A DNA stretch of 64,000 nt from Gryganskiella cystojenkinii (Eukaryota; Mortierellomycota; Mortierellomycetes; Mortierellales; Mortierellaceae), in assembly GCA_015852425.1 (NCBI GenBank), contig JAAAIG010000003.1:1-64000 (forward strand). Direction: 5' to 3'. This document shows, piece by piece, positions 1 to 11,170 of the stretch. Both the position numbers and the translations under genes were made by a program. How positions within the stretch are numbered: position 1 is the first letter of the stretch; each line of letters opens with the position of its first letter. The notes under the pieces are model-generated. The model saw only the letters and a list, made by a program, of their open reading frames with translations. It ran no database searches and had not been told where the DNA came from.

Positions 1-54
1 GAGACTAGAAATCTCATGGGTTCTCCCGCGCAGGTTCAAATCCTGCTGTTGACG
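1..54 (+). tRNA. tRNA-Ser(AGA), 3' part, cut by the window edge
   Basis: The anticodon arm is GAGA-CTAGAAA-TCTC, whose seven-base loop (5-11) has AGA at positions 7-9. A long variable arm follows (about 16-29), as expected for class II tRNA-Ser. The T arm is GCAGG/CCTGC around loop TTCAAAT (30-46). The 3' acceptor strand TGTTGAC (47-53) and discriminator G (54) resemble fungal tRNA-Ser. The 5' acceptor and D arm lie outside the window. No CCA is encoded, as normal for eukaryotes. Confidence 0.9.
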
Positions 55-59
55 CGATC

Positions 60-64
60 TTTTT
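60..64 (+). terminator. RNA polymerase III T-run terminator of tRNA-Ser
   Basis: A run of five T residues begins six bases after the tRNA discriminator base, the normal position of a Pol III terminator. Confidence 0.75.
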
Positions 65-1204
65 GCCTCTTTCAGATGCAAATCCATTTGTTTTTTTGGT
101 TGGACTCTGCCATCAACACCTCAGTATCAAGTTTCAGGGGCAGTGCGTTGATCTTTCTCCTTTTTATGGAATCTAACGGTCGATCTGGTCGTAACTGCCG
201 ACTGAAAAGGTTAACCATATCGGCCGATCCCATCTTAACCACCGACCACGAAATCTTATCTAACGACCAATCTCACTAGATTCGTTGTGAAGAACAGATT
301 AAGAGGAATTAAGAACATTAAGAACGAGGTTGATGGCACGGCTCTGGAGGTGTCACAGCGCTGGCGTGTGGTCGACCCCCATCACAATTTAACGTCGGCC
401 ACCGTTGCGAGTAAGATCATTAAGATCAACAAGGCAATAGAGCAGGATGCAAAGACGCGTCCAGGCTGGCGATTTTTGACTCTTGCCATACACTCCAGAT
501 TACAGTATATGTCGCCTCTTGGTTCTTTTTAAACCCGATACCCCTGCCGATAATATATTTAGGCGACAAGTTTTTAGTTGTTTTTGACCAAAGTTTTCTT
601 TTGTCCATCAAAAAATACTCAGTGGACAGATAGTGGCAAAGAAGAGACAACGGGACGTAAATTATCCACGAGCATGCAAGGCGAGGATGCATATGTTCAT
701 TAGCCTAGGACGAACAATCTAGACCGAGTCTTGCAAGATGCTCCGTGTGGTTCTTCCTCGATGAGACAAATACAATAGGATGGCTTGTTTTGGATGCTTA
801 TTAGCGCTTGCTCGTTGATTTTCAAATGAGCGACCTTTCGCATCTGTCGAGAGAAAAGATCTAACCGCAGTCCTTGTGGGCGGTTGCTCCAGCAGCATCT
901 GTCCTCGAGACCGCCCTTGCAGCTCATGGTCACACCTGTCGTTGCTCAAATGACTCACGATCCGCAAGAGCAGGCTAAAAGTCGCTGTTTCATTCGGTTG
1001 GAAGCCAGCAAAGGCTTGCAAGAATGCATGTGATCCTCGGTCAATGGAGCAACGAACTTGGTGGATTGGACCTCCTTGTGCTCCGTGAACACCTCAAAGA
1101 AGACTTCATGACGCTCAATCATCTTTGCCTCCAATAACAGTCCAACCCTAGATTCTGATACCGGGAATGAAGCTACTGCTAGTTCGTAAAAAAAGGTATC
1201 GTAA

Positions 1205-1465
1205 GAAGGCATCTCTGTTGACTTGCAAGTACGCGAGGCATCTTGATTGTCTTGCGAGTATGCTCTTGTCCCGATGCGACAGAGAAATATCAATTGAGCA
1301 AGACAGTATGCATAGTCTACTGGCTTTTTTAATTTTTTGCCTGCAAATGGTATCTACAAAAATTAATCGCGAGAGAAGCATCTTTTTTGACTGCAAGTAC
1401 TCGAGGCATCTTGCCTGTTTTCTTGCGAATACGCGAGACGACTCACTTGCCCAAATACGACAGAG
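1205..1465. repeat. Diverged ~80-bp direct duplication
   Basis: Two copies, 1205-1284 and 1376-1465, share in the same order a GCATCT block, GACT(T)GCAAGTAC, CGAGGCATCTTG, CTTGCGA(G/A)TA and a terminal CGACAGAG, with small indels between blocks. The copies are separated by about 90 bp of unrelated AT-rich sequence. GAGGCATCTT-type words recur inside each copy. No coding role is visible. Confidence 0.5.
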
Positions 1466-1739
1466 GAGTTTTTTTTTATTGGGACACTGGAGGAAAAGGC
1501 CGCGACATGAACGAATGTGTTGCTGTGTATTTGACTTGTCATTGTTCAAAGTTGCTTGTCGAAAACAGGGTAGTCATCATCGTGCAGGGTAGCTGAAATA
1601 GAGAATTCTTAATCTATGTGAGCGCGTCAATGTTCTGTCAATGCGTGGCGGTCCAAGGAACAGCTTCCGTCAAGCGCGTATCTAAATTTCGTGGATACAC
1701 TTACTGTATGTTCGATGGTACGAGGTCGAAGGTACTTAG

Positions 1740-2120
1740 AAGAAAAGCTCAACCAGAACTTTATGGCGACAGTGAAAGGCGAAATTCAAGTTGGTATGGC
1801 TGTCTCCCCTCAGCACGAAAAGTACATGCCTGGGATAAATCTACAAGCCGCTCTCTGAACTGTACCAAATTTCAAGCATTCAGAAGGTGGCCAGGCGGCC
1901 TAACCTGGCAAAGTTTGTTGCTGAATACAAGATGGAGACCGAGGAGGAGGTCGACGCATGTAGGCGCGATATTGTTTCTGTCGACGATCCAGGTTCTGCA
2001 GCAAATAGAAGCTCACCCAAACGCCAAGAAACACAGCTTGCCAGCCATCGCGTACTACGCCAAAAGAACAAAAAGGAATGTCGGAAGCAAGACAAAGACT
2101 TAGAGAAGCCACTAGTCTAA
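1740..2120 (+). pseudogene. Decayed coding fragment, family unknown
   Basis: Two protein-like stretches lie in neighbouring frames. The first (about 1735-1854) reads through GEIQVGMAVSPQHEKYMPGI and then hits a TGA. The second (about 1842-2120) continues in another frame with YKPLSELYQISS, then ARRPNLAKFVAEYKMETEEE. The amphipathic, charged composition and smooth continuation across a frameshift suggest a once-intact gene. I do not recognise the family. It may belong to the same transposon debris as the RNase H remnant downstream. Confidence 0.35.
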
Positions 2121-2862
2121 GCAATCATAATTATGAACCACTGTAGCGAAACAACGAGATACTGAAAAAGGTTGTATTGACGATATTCTATCCGGTGACT
2201 ATAGGAAGGAGGAGAGAAGAATTGAAAGCTGGGTCCTATTTCATGTGAGAGAGGACAGGCAATAACACAGAATGGCACTCCTAAGGCACAAAAGCGCCAC
2301 AGGATAGCGAGGGAATGAAGTTCAATTCAAAAAGAAATGATAGCTGTCGCAGGTTCATCAAGCGTACATTTCTATGCTCCTGATCGGCAGCTGAACAAAA
2401 AATGGACAGCAGTTTAACAATGAGGTGGTCGGCGGTTACTGGTAAAAACATATTATTGGCACAGATCGAAAATTTGAATTGGCATAGTGGTACACGGGAT
2501 TAGTGCACAATTGGCTAAGCTAATAAAAATCCTGTACCTGTACGCTCGAGTCCAGGTGACCCAAGAAGCGACAACCTTGCCCACCCCTTTTTGGAAAGTT
2601 GAGGGCGGGTGGTGCGAACTCAAACAATAAAAGTTTGTTTTGTCGGAACACAAATAAAAAAATCCGGCTGAACTGTAGGGTTGATTTTTTTATCTGTATC
2701 TCACTGTGTTCTTACAAAAGGTTAAAGAGAAGAAAAGGATTTACCTGGAGTAGAAATAGCAGTCGGAGGCGCTGCAATATTAAGAGCACCAGAGTCCGAG
2801 AGTGAGAGAACTTTATACCAGACTCTCGTCTAACAGTTTGCGAACTGACAATGGCTCCTCCC
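2121..2862. other. Non-coding stretch, no gene seen
   Basis: AT-rich sequence with only short overlapping reading frames of no recognisable composition. Its 3' end forms the likely promoter of the small membrane protein at 3112. Confidence 0.4.
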
Positions 2863-2869
2863 ATAAATA
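2863..2869 (+). promoter_or_regulatory. TATA-like box (ATAAATA)
   Basis: An ATAAATA word lies about 240 bp upstream of the ATG at 3112 and is followed within 25-40 bp by a CT-rich stretch typical of fungal start regions. Confidence 0.35.
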
Positions 2870-3111
2870 CTCTTGAGGAAAAAATTCCCTCCATCTCATC
2901 CCTCTTCTTTTCCTTTTGCTTGCCCTCTAAATCATGTAGGTCTTTCCAACTAAATGCGTTGTTTCGAGAACTTCACTCACCTCTTCTCGTTACAAGGTGA
3001 AGGATTGAAATCACTTGAAGCGACTGACATACTCCATCTTCTCGCTGTTGCTGTCGGTACAATAGTCGAGCAAATTCCAGCAAGGAATCTCTCCTCCTGC
3101 CTATTTCAAGA

Positions 3112-3303
3112 ATGGATTCTATTAATTCTATTATTCCTTTCATCGCTGTCGGTGGACTTGCTGCTGTTGCCTTCGTATTTATTTGTTTCAGGGCTTCCAG
3201 TCTACGCAGAAGAGCGCGCGAGGGCAGGATCGGCATTCAAATGGTCCACACGAATGCTGATGGTGTTCCAACAGGCATTACAGAGATCAGACCTATCGTT
3301 TAG
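3112..3303 (+). CDS. 63-aa single-pass membrane protein, unknown function
   Basis: The ORF opens with a true ATG and is intronless. Residues about 6-27 form one strongly hydrophobic helix (IIPFIAVGGLAAVAFVFICF), followed at once by a basic cluster RASSLRRRAREGR, which by the positive-inside rule puts the C-terminus in the cytosol. The remaining ~30 residues are polar. A TATA-like box and CT-rich leader lie 200-250 bp upstream, and the ORF sits alone between decayed transposon sequence. I recognise no family. The membrane topology is inferred from composition only; the orderly hydrophobic-then-basic pattern is the main reason to believe it is real. A leader intron is possible but not resolved. 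Confidence 0.5.
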   Translation: MDSINSIIPFIAVGGLAAVAFVFICFRASSLRRRAREGRIGIQMVHTNADGVPTGITEIRPIV

Positions 3304-4133
3304 TAGAGTGACGATGCTCACCACAAACACTTCCTTGTTCTCAGTTCCCGATCACAATAGATTCCACGTAATTATTAATAGAGTATAAATACTGTACTGT
3401 ATGAACGTTCTACTGTATCTACTGTAATTTTAAAAAAATATCCAGGCTCCATCAGAAAGAGCTCGCTTTCTCACCACAGTGTTGCTTTCATGGGTAGACT
3501 GAACGGTCGCTATTGGAGGCGATGCGAGTACTCTAGCTTTTAAATATCGAGAGAGCAGTGGCGGAACGTCAATACAGTGTTTGAAAGCACCATTGGTTCC
3601 CCCGTGCAAACCTTAATATTGCCCGCGGGGGGCTTCTACTTCTAAAACGGCAGAGAAGATTCGTGCCTCTTCACTTAAGAACCTAAAGTACAGTATGAGC
3701 GCTATTCGAAAACGGGGGAGAGAAGAACGACACCGAACCAGGAAACTAATATCCATGGAAGAAAGTGAGTGGCGGAAGCACGAACAAAAGGCTAAAAAGA
3801 TGTTCGAAGTACAAGAAGCAGCTCGGCAGAGACGGAGGCACAACAAGAACAGCAACAACCGCAAGCAATTAAGAAACTCGACGTCTTTGGTTCTCTCTCT
3901 CGAAAGCAACGACTTCAACAGAGTCGAGAAAGACGACTGGCCAGGATCAAGGCGGACAGGCAACCATAGCAAGTGATATGAAGGAACCGGAAAAAACAAA
4001 CTTCACAGAAAATACGGGGCATTGAGCCAGAAGTAGCTGTCAGCAAAACTTGATCGGGACACTACGACCGACATGGACAAAAAGCTAACACCAAGGGAAC
4101 GCGGCCTGGATATGCGTAGATCCTTTTTTAGAC
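3304..4133. other. Decayed or non-coding stretch
   Basis: Contains short charged frames around 3690-3975, including a run reading SRKQRLQQSRERRLARIK, which look like the remnant of a basic coiled-coil protein but cannot be joined into one ORF. It probably belongs to the transposon debris that continues downstream. Confidence 0.3.
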
Positions 4134-5770
4134 GTGTATGGACTCGTCATAGTATTAGAAGTAGAAAAGGAAGTCCATCGTATCTGCAGCACCCTGGAAG
4201 AGCGAGAACGTCTGGTTTTCTACTCGGATGGCTCAGTCAAGAACTCAGGCAAACAAGATGTCAGTACGTCCCTAGGAGTCGTTATCGAAGCCGAGCGGGA
4301 GAAAACACACACTAACTTGATCACTGACAAAACAGACGGAACTTGTTCGTCAGCAAAAGCAGTGGTCGGACTTTTCGCCACGATTCTTCTTTGTCCCTGA
4401 GAGGCAAAGGCGACGGTTTACTTGGAGAATAAGTAAGGATGTCGTGGGCAACCTTCAGACTCTGATTGTGAATCGGGAATTGGCAACTGAGCGGCAGCGG
4501 AGAAGTCACTGATCGTCGAAAGGAACGGATAGAAAGTGAACCAAATAGCCTCCCAAGGGGAAGTGAGGGTGGGACACACACACTTAGAGTGATCCGATCA
4601 AACTATCCGGCTTGGTGGGCAACAGTCCACCGCGCATATGAGTGCCAGGGTAGGAAAGTCGAGGTCAAGTGGGTCAAAGGGCATAATGAAAACGACGGGA
4701 ACGGAGAAGCTGATAAAGCAGCTAATGAGGGCCACTACAAGGACGTTAGGACACAGGATTTATCAAGGAACACGGATATGCATTGCCGCGCTTTATTCCA
4801 AGGAAAGGTGGTTGAAGCCGAACTGCGGGAGGTGCTAAAAAAGCAATTAACAGCTTGGATCCATTCAACAGCCTGGATCCATTACCGATCGGCAACTCAA
4901 GGGCGGACGAAATTCTGGGTCAAAGATTACAAGGATATGGAGTGGATAGCGGCAGCCGGTATAATCCGCAACCGACAGTTCCCCAGAGGAGCATACACCA
5001 GCGAGACCGATTGCAGATGACTCGCCTACAGGATCAAAGAACTGCATGGGATGCTTCCGATCATGAGCTACCTACACCAATGGAAACCCAACCTGTACAG
5101 AGCGAGTCGATGTGGAGTGTGCAAGACCACCAAAGAGGACACAAAGCATATGGAACGTGCGAGAAGACATTAGTCTGCCAAAAAGGTGGATGGCAAGAAC
5201 AGATCGAAAAACTATAACAGGTTAGACTGAAGGTGTAATTGCAAAACACAAGGAATGGAGCAACAACAAAGCTGAGGCCGAGGAAAAATATGTAACATCC
5301 AACAAGGTGGAACCAACTTTCGAGGTCGCCATCAAGAGGAGGAGGAGGTATTGGGCATATTGGAAGTATTCTTGGATGGAATCGGGGATATCAAGGAAGC
5401 CTAATTCAGTGACGAGGAAAGCGAGGTGGAATCGAGCTATTCAAGTCCAGGCCAGGAGTCGAGCTATTTAAAGTCGAGACCAGGATCAAGACCAAGAGAG
5501 CGAAGTCGAGTCAAGAGCATCAAGAGCAAAGGACGACGACGGTACGGACCACACAGAGCGTGACGGCGCTAGTCTGTGATCGATCTCTATTGTGGGCTGG
5601 CACCGGCCAGCTTTGTGGACAAGATCAAGAATTTATATCGAACAAGTCAGCGGATCGTATATATCATGGTATCGAGGATTACGGACAAGAAGGTCTCTGG
5701 TCAGGCGTTGTTCGAAGACCACATAAAAGGAGAAAGCTGTTGGAATGACTACTGTTGCCAGGCTTGAGAC
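4134..5770 (+). pseudogene. LINE-type retrotransposon remnant: RNase H and C-terminal zinc-knuckle region
   Basis: Frames broken by stops and frameshifts preserve landmarks of the RNase H domain that ends many fungal LINE polyproteins. The strand with the first catalytic Asp reads LVFYSDGSVKNSG (about 4210-4245), and the distal block reads VKWVKGHNENDGNGEADKAA (about 4660-4720). Further on, CGVCKTTKEDTKHMER (about 5117-5165) resembles the Cys/His knuckle after RNase H. A final open stretch (5576-5750) may be the element's 3' end. No reverse transcriptase core is seen upstream in the window, so the copy is 5'-truncated or too decayed. At least two frame changes and internal stops make it non-functional. 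Assignment to a clade is not possible by eye. Confidence 0.7.
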
Positions 5771-6457
5771 CCCTGGCACCCGTGTAGGGCCCGGACGTGG
5801 CAATGGTAATTACAACAGTTTCTGCCAGGACAGGTCCCAAGTGACAGACGTTAAGGAGATCTACAATGTCGCAGACGAAAGGATCAAACAAGCCTACCTG
5901 GGAACGACGGTTTTTGGAGAAGACCGGAGCTTTTAAAATAAGCATGCTCATGAGGGACCTTTCATAAAAGAAAAAAAAGCCTGAGAACCTACAAAAGGAA
6001 ATTTGCCTTTTTCTTTCAAAAATCTGCCCCCAAAAATGGTGGTCTAGGCTGTCGCTTCTTGGTCGAACGTCGGTCGGCGGCTGGATTATTTCTTTTTTTT
6101 GTTCGCTCCGTATACGACAGGGAGCGCTTGTTTCCAGGCGCATGGGTATTTGTGTCCTCTCTTGTAATGTACAGAGAAAATTAGTCTAATTCACCAGCTT
6201 CGCCATTTGGTTTCACCAAAATCGATTTCATGAAGAGCGGCGTCGATGCCGGTCAAAGCTTGTGCACAAATAACCCTCCGAATGTTATTTCACCTCCCAC
6301 ATATTTAAGGAAGTTGCTTTTTCTATCGCTTGCTTCTTTCCATTTCCTCCTATTTCCCTTTTACCTTCCTAACGGTCAACTAAATCATCCTGTCTTCTCC
6401 CACGTTCTTGACTCGCCACAACTCCAAAGCAACTGAGCACTCTGCCTACTTCCCCAA
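5771..6457. promoter_or_regulatory. Intergenic and leader region of the 75-aa membrane protein gene
   Basis: No gene seen in 5771-6300. A TATTTAA box at 6302-6308 is followed by a CT-rich tract (about 6310-6375), together forming a plausible promoter and leader for the ATG at 6458. Confidence 0.4.
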
Positions 6458-6784
6458 ATGGTGAGTGCTTTTTCTATATTTTTTATAAACGGATGCTGAT
6501 CCTTCAAGAAAAATGTTGACGGTTTAAAGCATGAACAATATATATATAAATTCATATAGAATAACCAGGAACAAAAAGATAATGCACTCGCCAAGACCTC
6601 AGTCGTTAGTTCGGGTCACGAGCAATTCCGAACCCTGTTGATGATGATCAACTCCGCACTTTTGATTGCCATTCTTATTGTCTTGTTGACGAATATGAAT
6701 AATAAGTTCTTTGATACGGTCGACCACGGATTTTATCAAGTGCACGAGGACTTTCGCCAATTGTCGCAAGGACACCCGTTTTAA
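6458..6784 (+). CDS. 75-aa single-pass membrane protein; intron directly after the ATG
   Basis: Exon 1 contributes only ATG (6458-6460). The intron 6461-6559 begins GTGAGT and ends TTCATATAG. Exon 2 (6560-6784) encodes 74 residues and ends in TAA. The protein starts MNNQEQKDNALAKTS, has one hydrophobic helix at about residues 27-45 (LLMMINSALLIAILIVLLT), and ends with a polar, His-containing tail. The gene follows a TATA-like box and CT-rich leader and precedes the convergent P450 gene by 300 bp. I do not recognise the family. The model rests on canonical splice sites and preserved phase. An alternative is that the true start lies in an unseen upstream exon, but no in-frame ATG was found close upstream. 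Confidence 0.6.
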
Positions 6785-7084
6785 GTTGGAAACCAAGAAC
6801 AGAAGTAGTAATCGAGGTTCCCACTTTGTCATAGCGCTCCAAATACCCAAAATTGAATAAAGGGATGCAAAAAGAAAGGTTTGGAGGGTGCGCGCAAATG
6901 ACACCTTTTAAATCGATGAGGATGAGCAAGTATCGAGAAACAGAAAAAAGGGGCAGGTTCAGTGACTTTCACTCTTTTGAGATGAGGGAAAGTCGAGTTT
7001 ACCAGGGTTTGTTTGTGATGTTTCATTTCATGTTGTTGTTGAAGATTATGTTGTTGAAAACTATGTTGTTGTTGGAGTCGTTTC

Positions 7085-9183
7085 TTACTGTTCGAACTCG
7101 GCGCCACGACTGGTAAAGATCAGACCGGTGGGAACAGGTGCTCCAAATTTGGCAAATAACACCTCTTTAGTCTTGGACTTGTCCTGGATCTCAATCCTGC
7201 TGTACTTGGAGATCAGCAAGGATCCGACCGTCTTGATTTCTTGAATCGCCAAGAAACGTCCTGGGCAGGCGTGCCTGCAAAAAGTAAAATCAAAGTAACG
7301 CCGTCAATATCTTTAACTATCCTTCCATTTTGACAAACACGAAATCAAAAAAAAAAAAAAAAAAACTTACATTCCCATGCCAAAGGGCAGGTAATCGATT
7401 GAGGCCTTGGTTGCTGTCTTTGCCTTGCCGACAAATCTCCAGGGACGGAACTTGGACGGATCCTCCCCTTGCAAGTCTGTGGCCTGATACAGAGAATGGT
7501 GGTTGACAATGACCTTGGCACCCTTGGAGATGTACATCCCATTCGAGAACGTGAATCGCTGACGCGCAGCATGAGTCAGTTGTAGTCGTTCCGCCCTGTA
7601 CCGAAAGATCTCTCGAACAAATGAATCCATCTTGACCATTCTCTTGAGCGTTGAGATAGAAAAGTCTCGATCCTTGACCGGATCCAACTCGGTCCCTGTG
7701 AACGCCTCCCTGGATGCAACTTGACTGTCCTCTAGTTGTTTCTGACGAGTTTGTTCTCGTTCACGAGTGATCTGATCCAGAACCTCCTCTTGTTCGTCCC
7801 ATAGAGACTGCATATATTCTGGGTAAGCGGCCAAGTAGTAACACAGATTGGCGGAGGATTCGGAGGTCGTATGTACTGATGCCAGAACCAACCATAAGAT
7901 TTGAGCAAAAACATCCTCCAGATCCACAAATTTGTACTTGTCAAAGTTATCCAGAAGCTTTTGCAAAATGTCCAAGGGCCTTTCATAGACTGCATCTTTA
8001 TCCCCAGCATCGATGCAGGCTTGAATTTCGGCTTCTTGTCGGCGACGTTCCATGATCACAGGGGTCGCGGCTTCAGTGAGATTAATGACATGACGTTGCA
8101 ACGGGTTCAGCATCTTGTTGCCATACTTGAGACGGTTCAAGAACGCGCTCCAGGTCGTCTTGGAGTTGAAAGTCATGAGGACTCTACCAAAATCGTAGGT
8201 GCATTCGATAAAGGTATTGATTACCCGACGATCCTTGGCCACATCAGGTCCCACGAACACGTTTGCCGCTATCAGATTTGAGAGACAGAAAGATGGATAT
8301 AAGTTTAAGCGATGTCCAAAAAAAAGAGCTACCTCACCAACACTTTTTCAAAGGTCTTACTGGCATTGGCGATCATCTCCTGGATAAACACAAACGGGTT
8401 CTCGACCAACTTTCTCTCGCAATGTCCCAGCTCTTTTTCCAGGGTCATCATTAACAAATCTACTATCCTGGGAGTAAACAGGGGCAAGTTGGGCGTAATG
8501 TTGTCTCGAACAATCTCATGTGAGGGTATATGGTCAGGATCATTGTTTTTAAATATGGCCTTCATGTATGTTTTCAGACCCGTCATATCATCGAGCGCAT
8601 CCAAGAATGAGAAATGATCACTCGTAAAGATCTCTCGGACCAGAGGACCCGAAACCACGGTCAGGGGTTGACCCTGGATGTGACAGTTAAAGACTGGACC
8701 ATAGGCTTTCTCACATCGGGCCAGGAACGCGTCCGGGTCTACCACATACTCGGCATCGTGGGTTGAATCGCCTGGACGAAGGGGGACCATGGGGATAGAC
8801 TAATGGTATCCAATTAAGAACGAGTCCATTAGTAATTGCGAAAAAGAAAGACTACTGTAAGTGAGCAACTTAATTATTGTTCCACAGAAGAAAGAGCTCA
8901 GAAAACCCGAGAAGGAAGAGCTCAGAAAACCCGAGGGCGAAAGGGAGTCGATGCAGAAAGATTTAAAAAATTCGCAAGGGAAAGAAGACTACCCATGAAC
9001 CAGTCGAAAAAACTCCTCAAAACTTTGTCTTTCTCTTCTTTTTACCTTGTCAGTGGAGAATCCACTGTTGGTGGACTGCGTGAGCTTCAAGGTCAAGTAA
9101 GCGGCCGAGGCCAGACCGATGCCGATAGGGAGAGCTACCCTCAGGATATCGGTTGGCGTAGCACCAGGAGTTGTCGAGACCAT
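7085..9183 (-). CDS. Cytochrome P450 monooxygenase, membrane-anchored
   Basis: Four exons on the minus strand: 9183-9046, 8799-8361, 8268-7371 and 7274-7085, spliced to 554 aa. A hydrophobic N-terminal anchor (about residues 13-33) suggests ER attachment. The oxygen-binding I-helix region reads LVLASVHTTSE (about 321-331), ExxR is EIFR (412-415), and the heme loop, split by the last intron, reads PFGMGMHACPGRF with ligand Cys495. All three are hallmarks of a class II fungal P450 that takes electrons from NADPH-P450 reductase. Junctions fit: the exon 2/3 join gives ANATANVFVGP, a typical C-helix-region sequence. Immediately after the anchor the usual proline-rich hinge is weak. Substrate cannot be inferred; no biosynthetic cluster is nearby. 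Confidence 0.92.
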
Positions 9184-9325
9184 TTTGTTTTTGAAGACGG
9201 GAGTTTGTGCGTAGGGAGCGTGATCAACAGCTGAGGTGGGTGTTTATTCGTGTTAGAGTTGTTTGTTATTGATGACAGAGAGGTCGAGGGTGACGAGACG
9301 AGCCCACAAAAAAACAGGGATGGGA

Positions 9326-9333
9326 ATTATAAA
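9326..9333 (-). promoter_or_regulatory. TATA-like box of the P450 gene
   Basis: Read on the minus strand the site is TTTATAAT, about 145 bp upstream of the P450 ATG at 9183. Confidence 0.35.
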
Positions 9334-10579
9334 GAGTGGAAGAGGATAAAGAGAATATTGAAAAATGAGAATGAGAAAGATTGAGGAAGAAAAAGAAAGA
9401 AAGAAAGTGAAAGAGAGAGAGCGATGATAAAGAGAAGAGGGCGCGGGAGGAGTGGGTTCAAAGGCATGAGCCTAGACGAGAACAGGAAAACGGGTACAGT
9501 AAGGAAAGAGACCGTGAACGAGCGATGAGAGCTTTGGTCGTTTCTATTCCTCTTTCCTTTCCTCCTTTCCCTTACCCAGTCTTCATTTCGCTTTCCCTCC
9601 ATCTCCTCCCTGAGGCCGCATTCAACAGCGTATTCTGGGAGTGCTTGAGGAACAGAACAGAGAGAGTGTGTGAATCGCCCGAGGGTCTAAAGCAGGCATC
9701 AAAAGAGTCGGGGACAAGAACTTGCATCATGGGCAAAACTAAGTATTTTCAAGGCAGGATGTATGAGGTAGAAAGGCTCAACACAGAACAAATACCCACG
9801 TATTACATGAACCACAAACTCGACGCGAACAAAAGAAGCACCACATACGCGCATGAAGAAGAGAAAGAAAAAAAGAAGTGAGGGAAAAGTGAGGGAAAGT
9901 GAGGGAAAAAGAGAAAGTAAGTTATAACTCGCAAACACGATGATGGTGATATGTAGCGAGGGGAGGCGACTAAGGGTCAGACTACGAGCGAGACCATGTG
10001 TCCACAACAAACGTGCAAAAGCAAAAGCTTTGGCTAGTCGTCCTTGACCCAAAAACACGCATCTCATGGTCCTGCTACTTTTTCTCTACTCTTCAATACC
10101 TCTTTTCCGTTTTCCGAGCTGTCATGGGTAAAAATTGGTTTCACAACTTTCGTGTGCAGATTTGTTTACTCTATATCTGTACTTTTTGTTTTATCTCCAC
10201 TTTTTTGGATACTTTTTTGTCCACGCTGCCCGGGCTAAGTGAATGACAAACGCGGTAAGAAGAGGCACTAAGCCACCTCGTTTCTACGCTTACATGGTTT
10301 ATACCTTCCTCTTCGTCCCAACAACTTGTTCAGCTAGTCAAATATTTCAGTTGGGTCGATCCCTTCATTCACTGGAAATATTCAGACATCTCAATAAAAA
10401 AAAAAAAAAAAAAAAAACGTGACCACGAATACGAAGTGCTTAAGATAGAGAGTAGTGAAGGCTACAGAGTCAAAGAAGGCGCTGGCCCACCTTCGCTCTC
10501 GCAATCCCCTTATAGGACCACTAGGGCAGCGTTGGCCTGTTCTTGTTTATTAAGGCAACTGCTAATAATGATTAACAGC
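9334..10579. other. Intergenic low-complexity stretch
   Basis: Purine-rich on the plus strand (GAAA/GAGA runs at about 9340-9430), scattered AT-rich sequence, and a run of more than 20 A at about 10397-10418. No convincing gene on either strand; the frames here are fragments of low-complexity sequence. Confidence 0.4.
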
Positions 10580-10990
10580 TTAATAGCAGCTATAGTAATT
10601 GTCCAAGGTGTACGCTCCTTGAGTTTCTGAAGCGCTTGGTTTCGTAAACCCCTTTCCGAGACTGGATTTCATGTACGTCTGACTGTAGAGTGTAACTTTG
10701 AGAGGACTGCAATTGTAAGTCGCGCAGAAAAGCTTGGAATCGTCACATTTAGTGAATCGTCCGCCTTTCTTGCAAGTGATTTGGAATTCGCTGTGGTAAC
10801 CTTGGGAGTTCCCAAAGGCAATGGTGGTGGGGTTGCTAACGGTGCCCTGCATGATGTACTTGATTTGGGTGGTCGTTTGAACTGTACAAGCGGTGGCCGA
10901 CATGAGGAGGGTAGAGAGAAGGGCAGCCTGGGCGAATCGCATGACCTTAGATTTCAAACCGGAGGATTCACGAGTAGTGGGGGTAGTCAT
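10580..10990 (-). CDS. Small secreted cysteine-rich protein
   Basis: Intronless 136-aa ORF. After a polar 16-residue lead, residues 17-34 (MRFAQAALLSTLLMSATA) form a classical signal peptide, so either the ATG at 10990 or Met17 (ATG at 10942) could be the start; the second gives the more usual signal. The predicted mature chain carries six Cys (35, 73, 82, 89, 94, 135), compatible with three disulfides, and is rich in Thr, Ser and Tyr. A clean TATAAATA box lies about 180 bp upstream. I do not recognise the family. It belongs to the broad class of fungal small secreted proteins, and a role at the cell surface or outside the cell is inference. Confidence 0.75.
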   Translation of the reverse strand: MTTPTTRESSGLKSKVMRFAQAALLSTLLMSATACTVQTTTQIKYIMQGTVSNPTTIAFGNSQGYHSEFQITCKKGGRFTKCDDSKLFCATYNCSPLKVTLYSQTYMKSSLGKGFTKPSASETQGAYTLDNYYSCY

Positions 10991-11170
10991 TTTCCTAAGA
11001 ATGAAGTACCGTAAAAATGGAACGACGATTAGAAAGATGATCAGTGGTACGCTGTAGGGGGGTTTAGAGAAAGAGTTTGAATCATGTTTAGAATTAAGGG
11101 AGTGGAAGGAAGGGAGGTACCTTGAGAGAGTGAGTTGTTGTTTAGGGAAGAAAGAGACAGACAGTTACCC

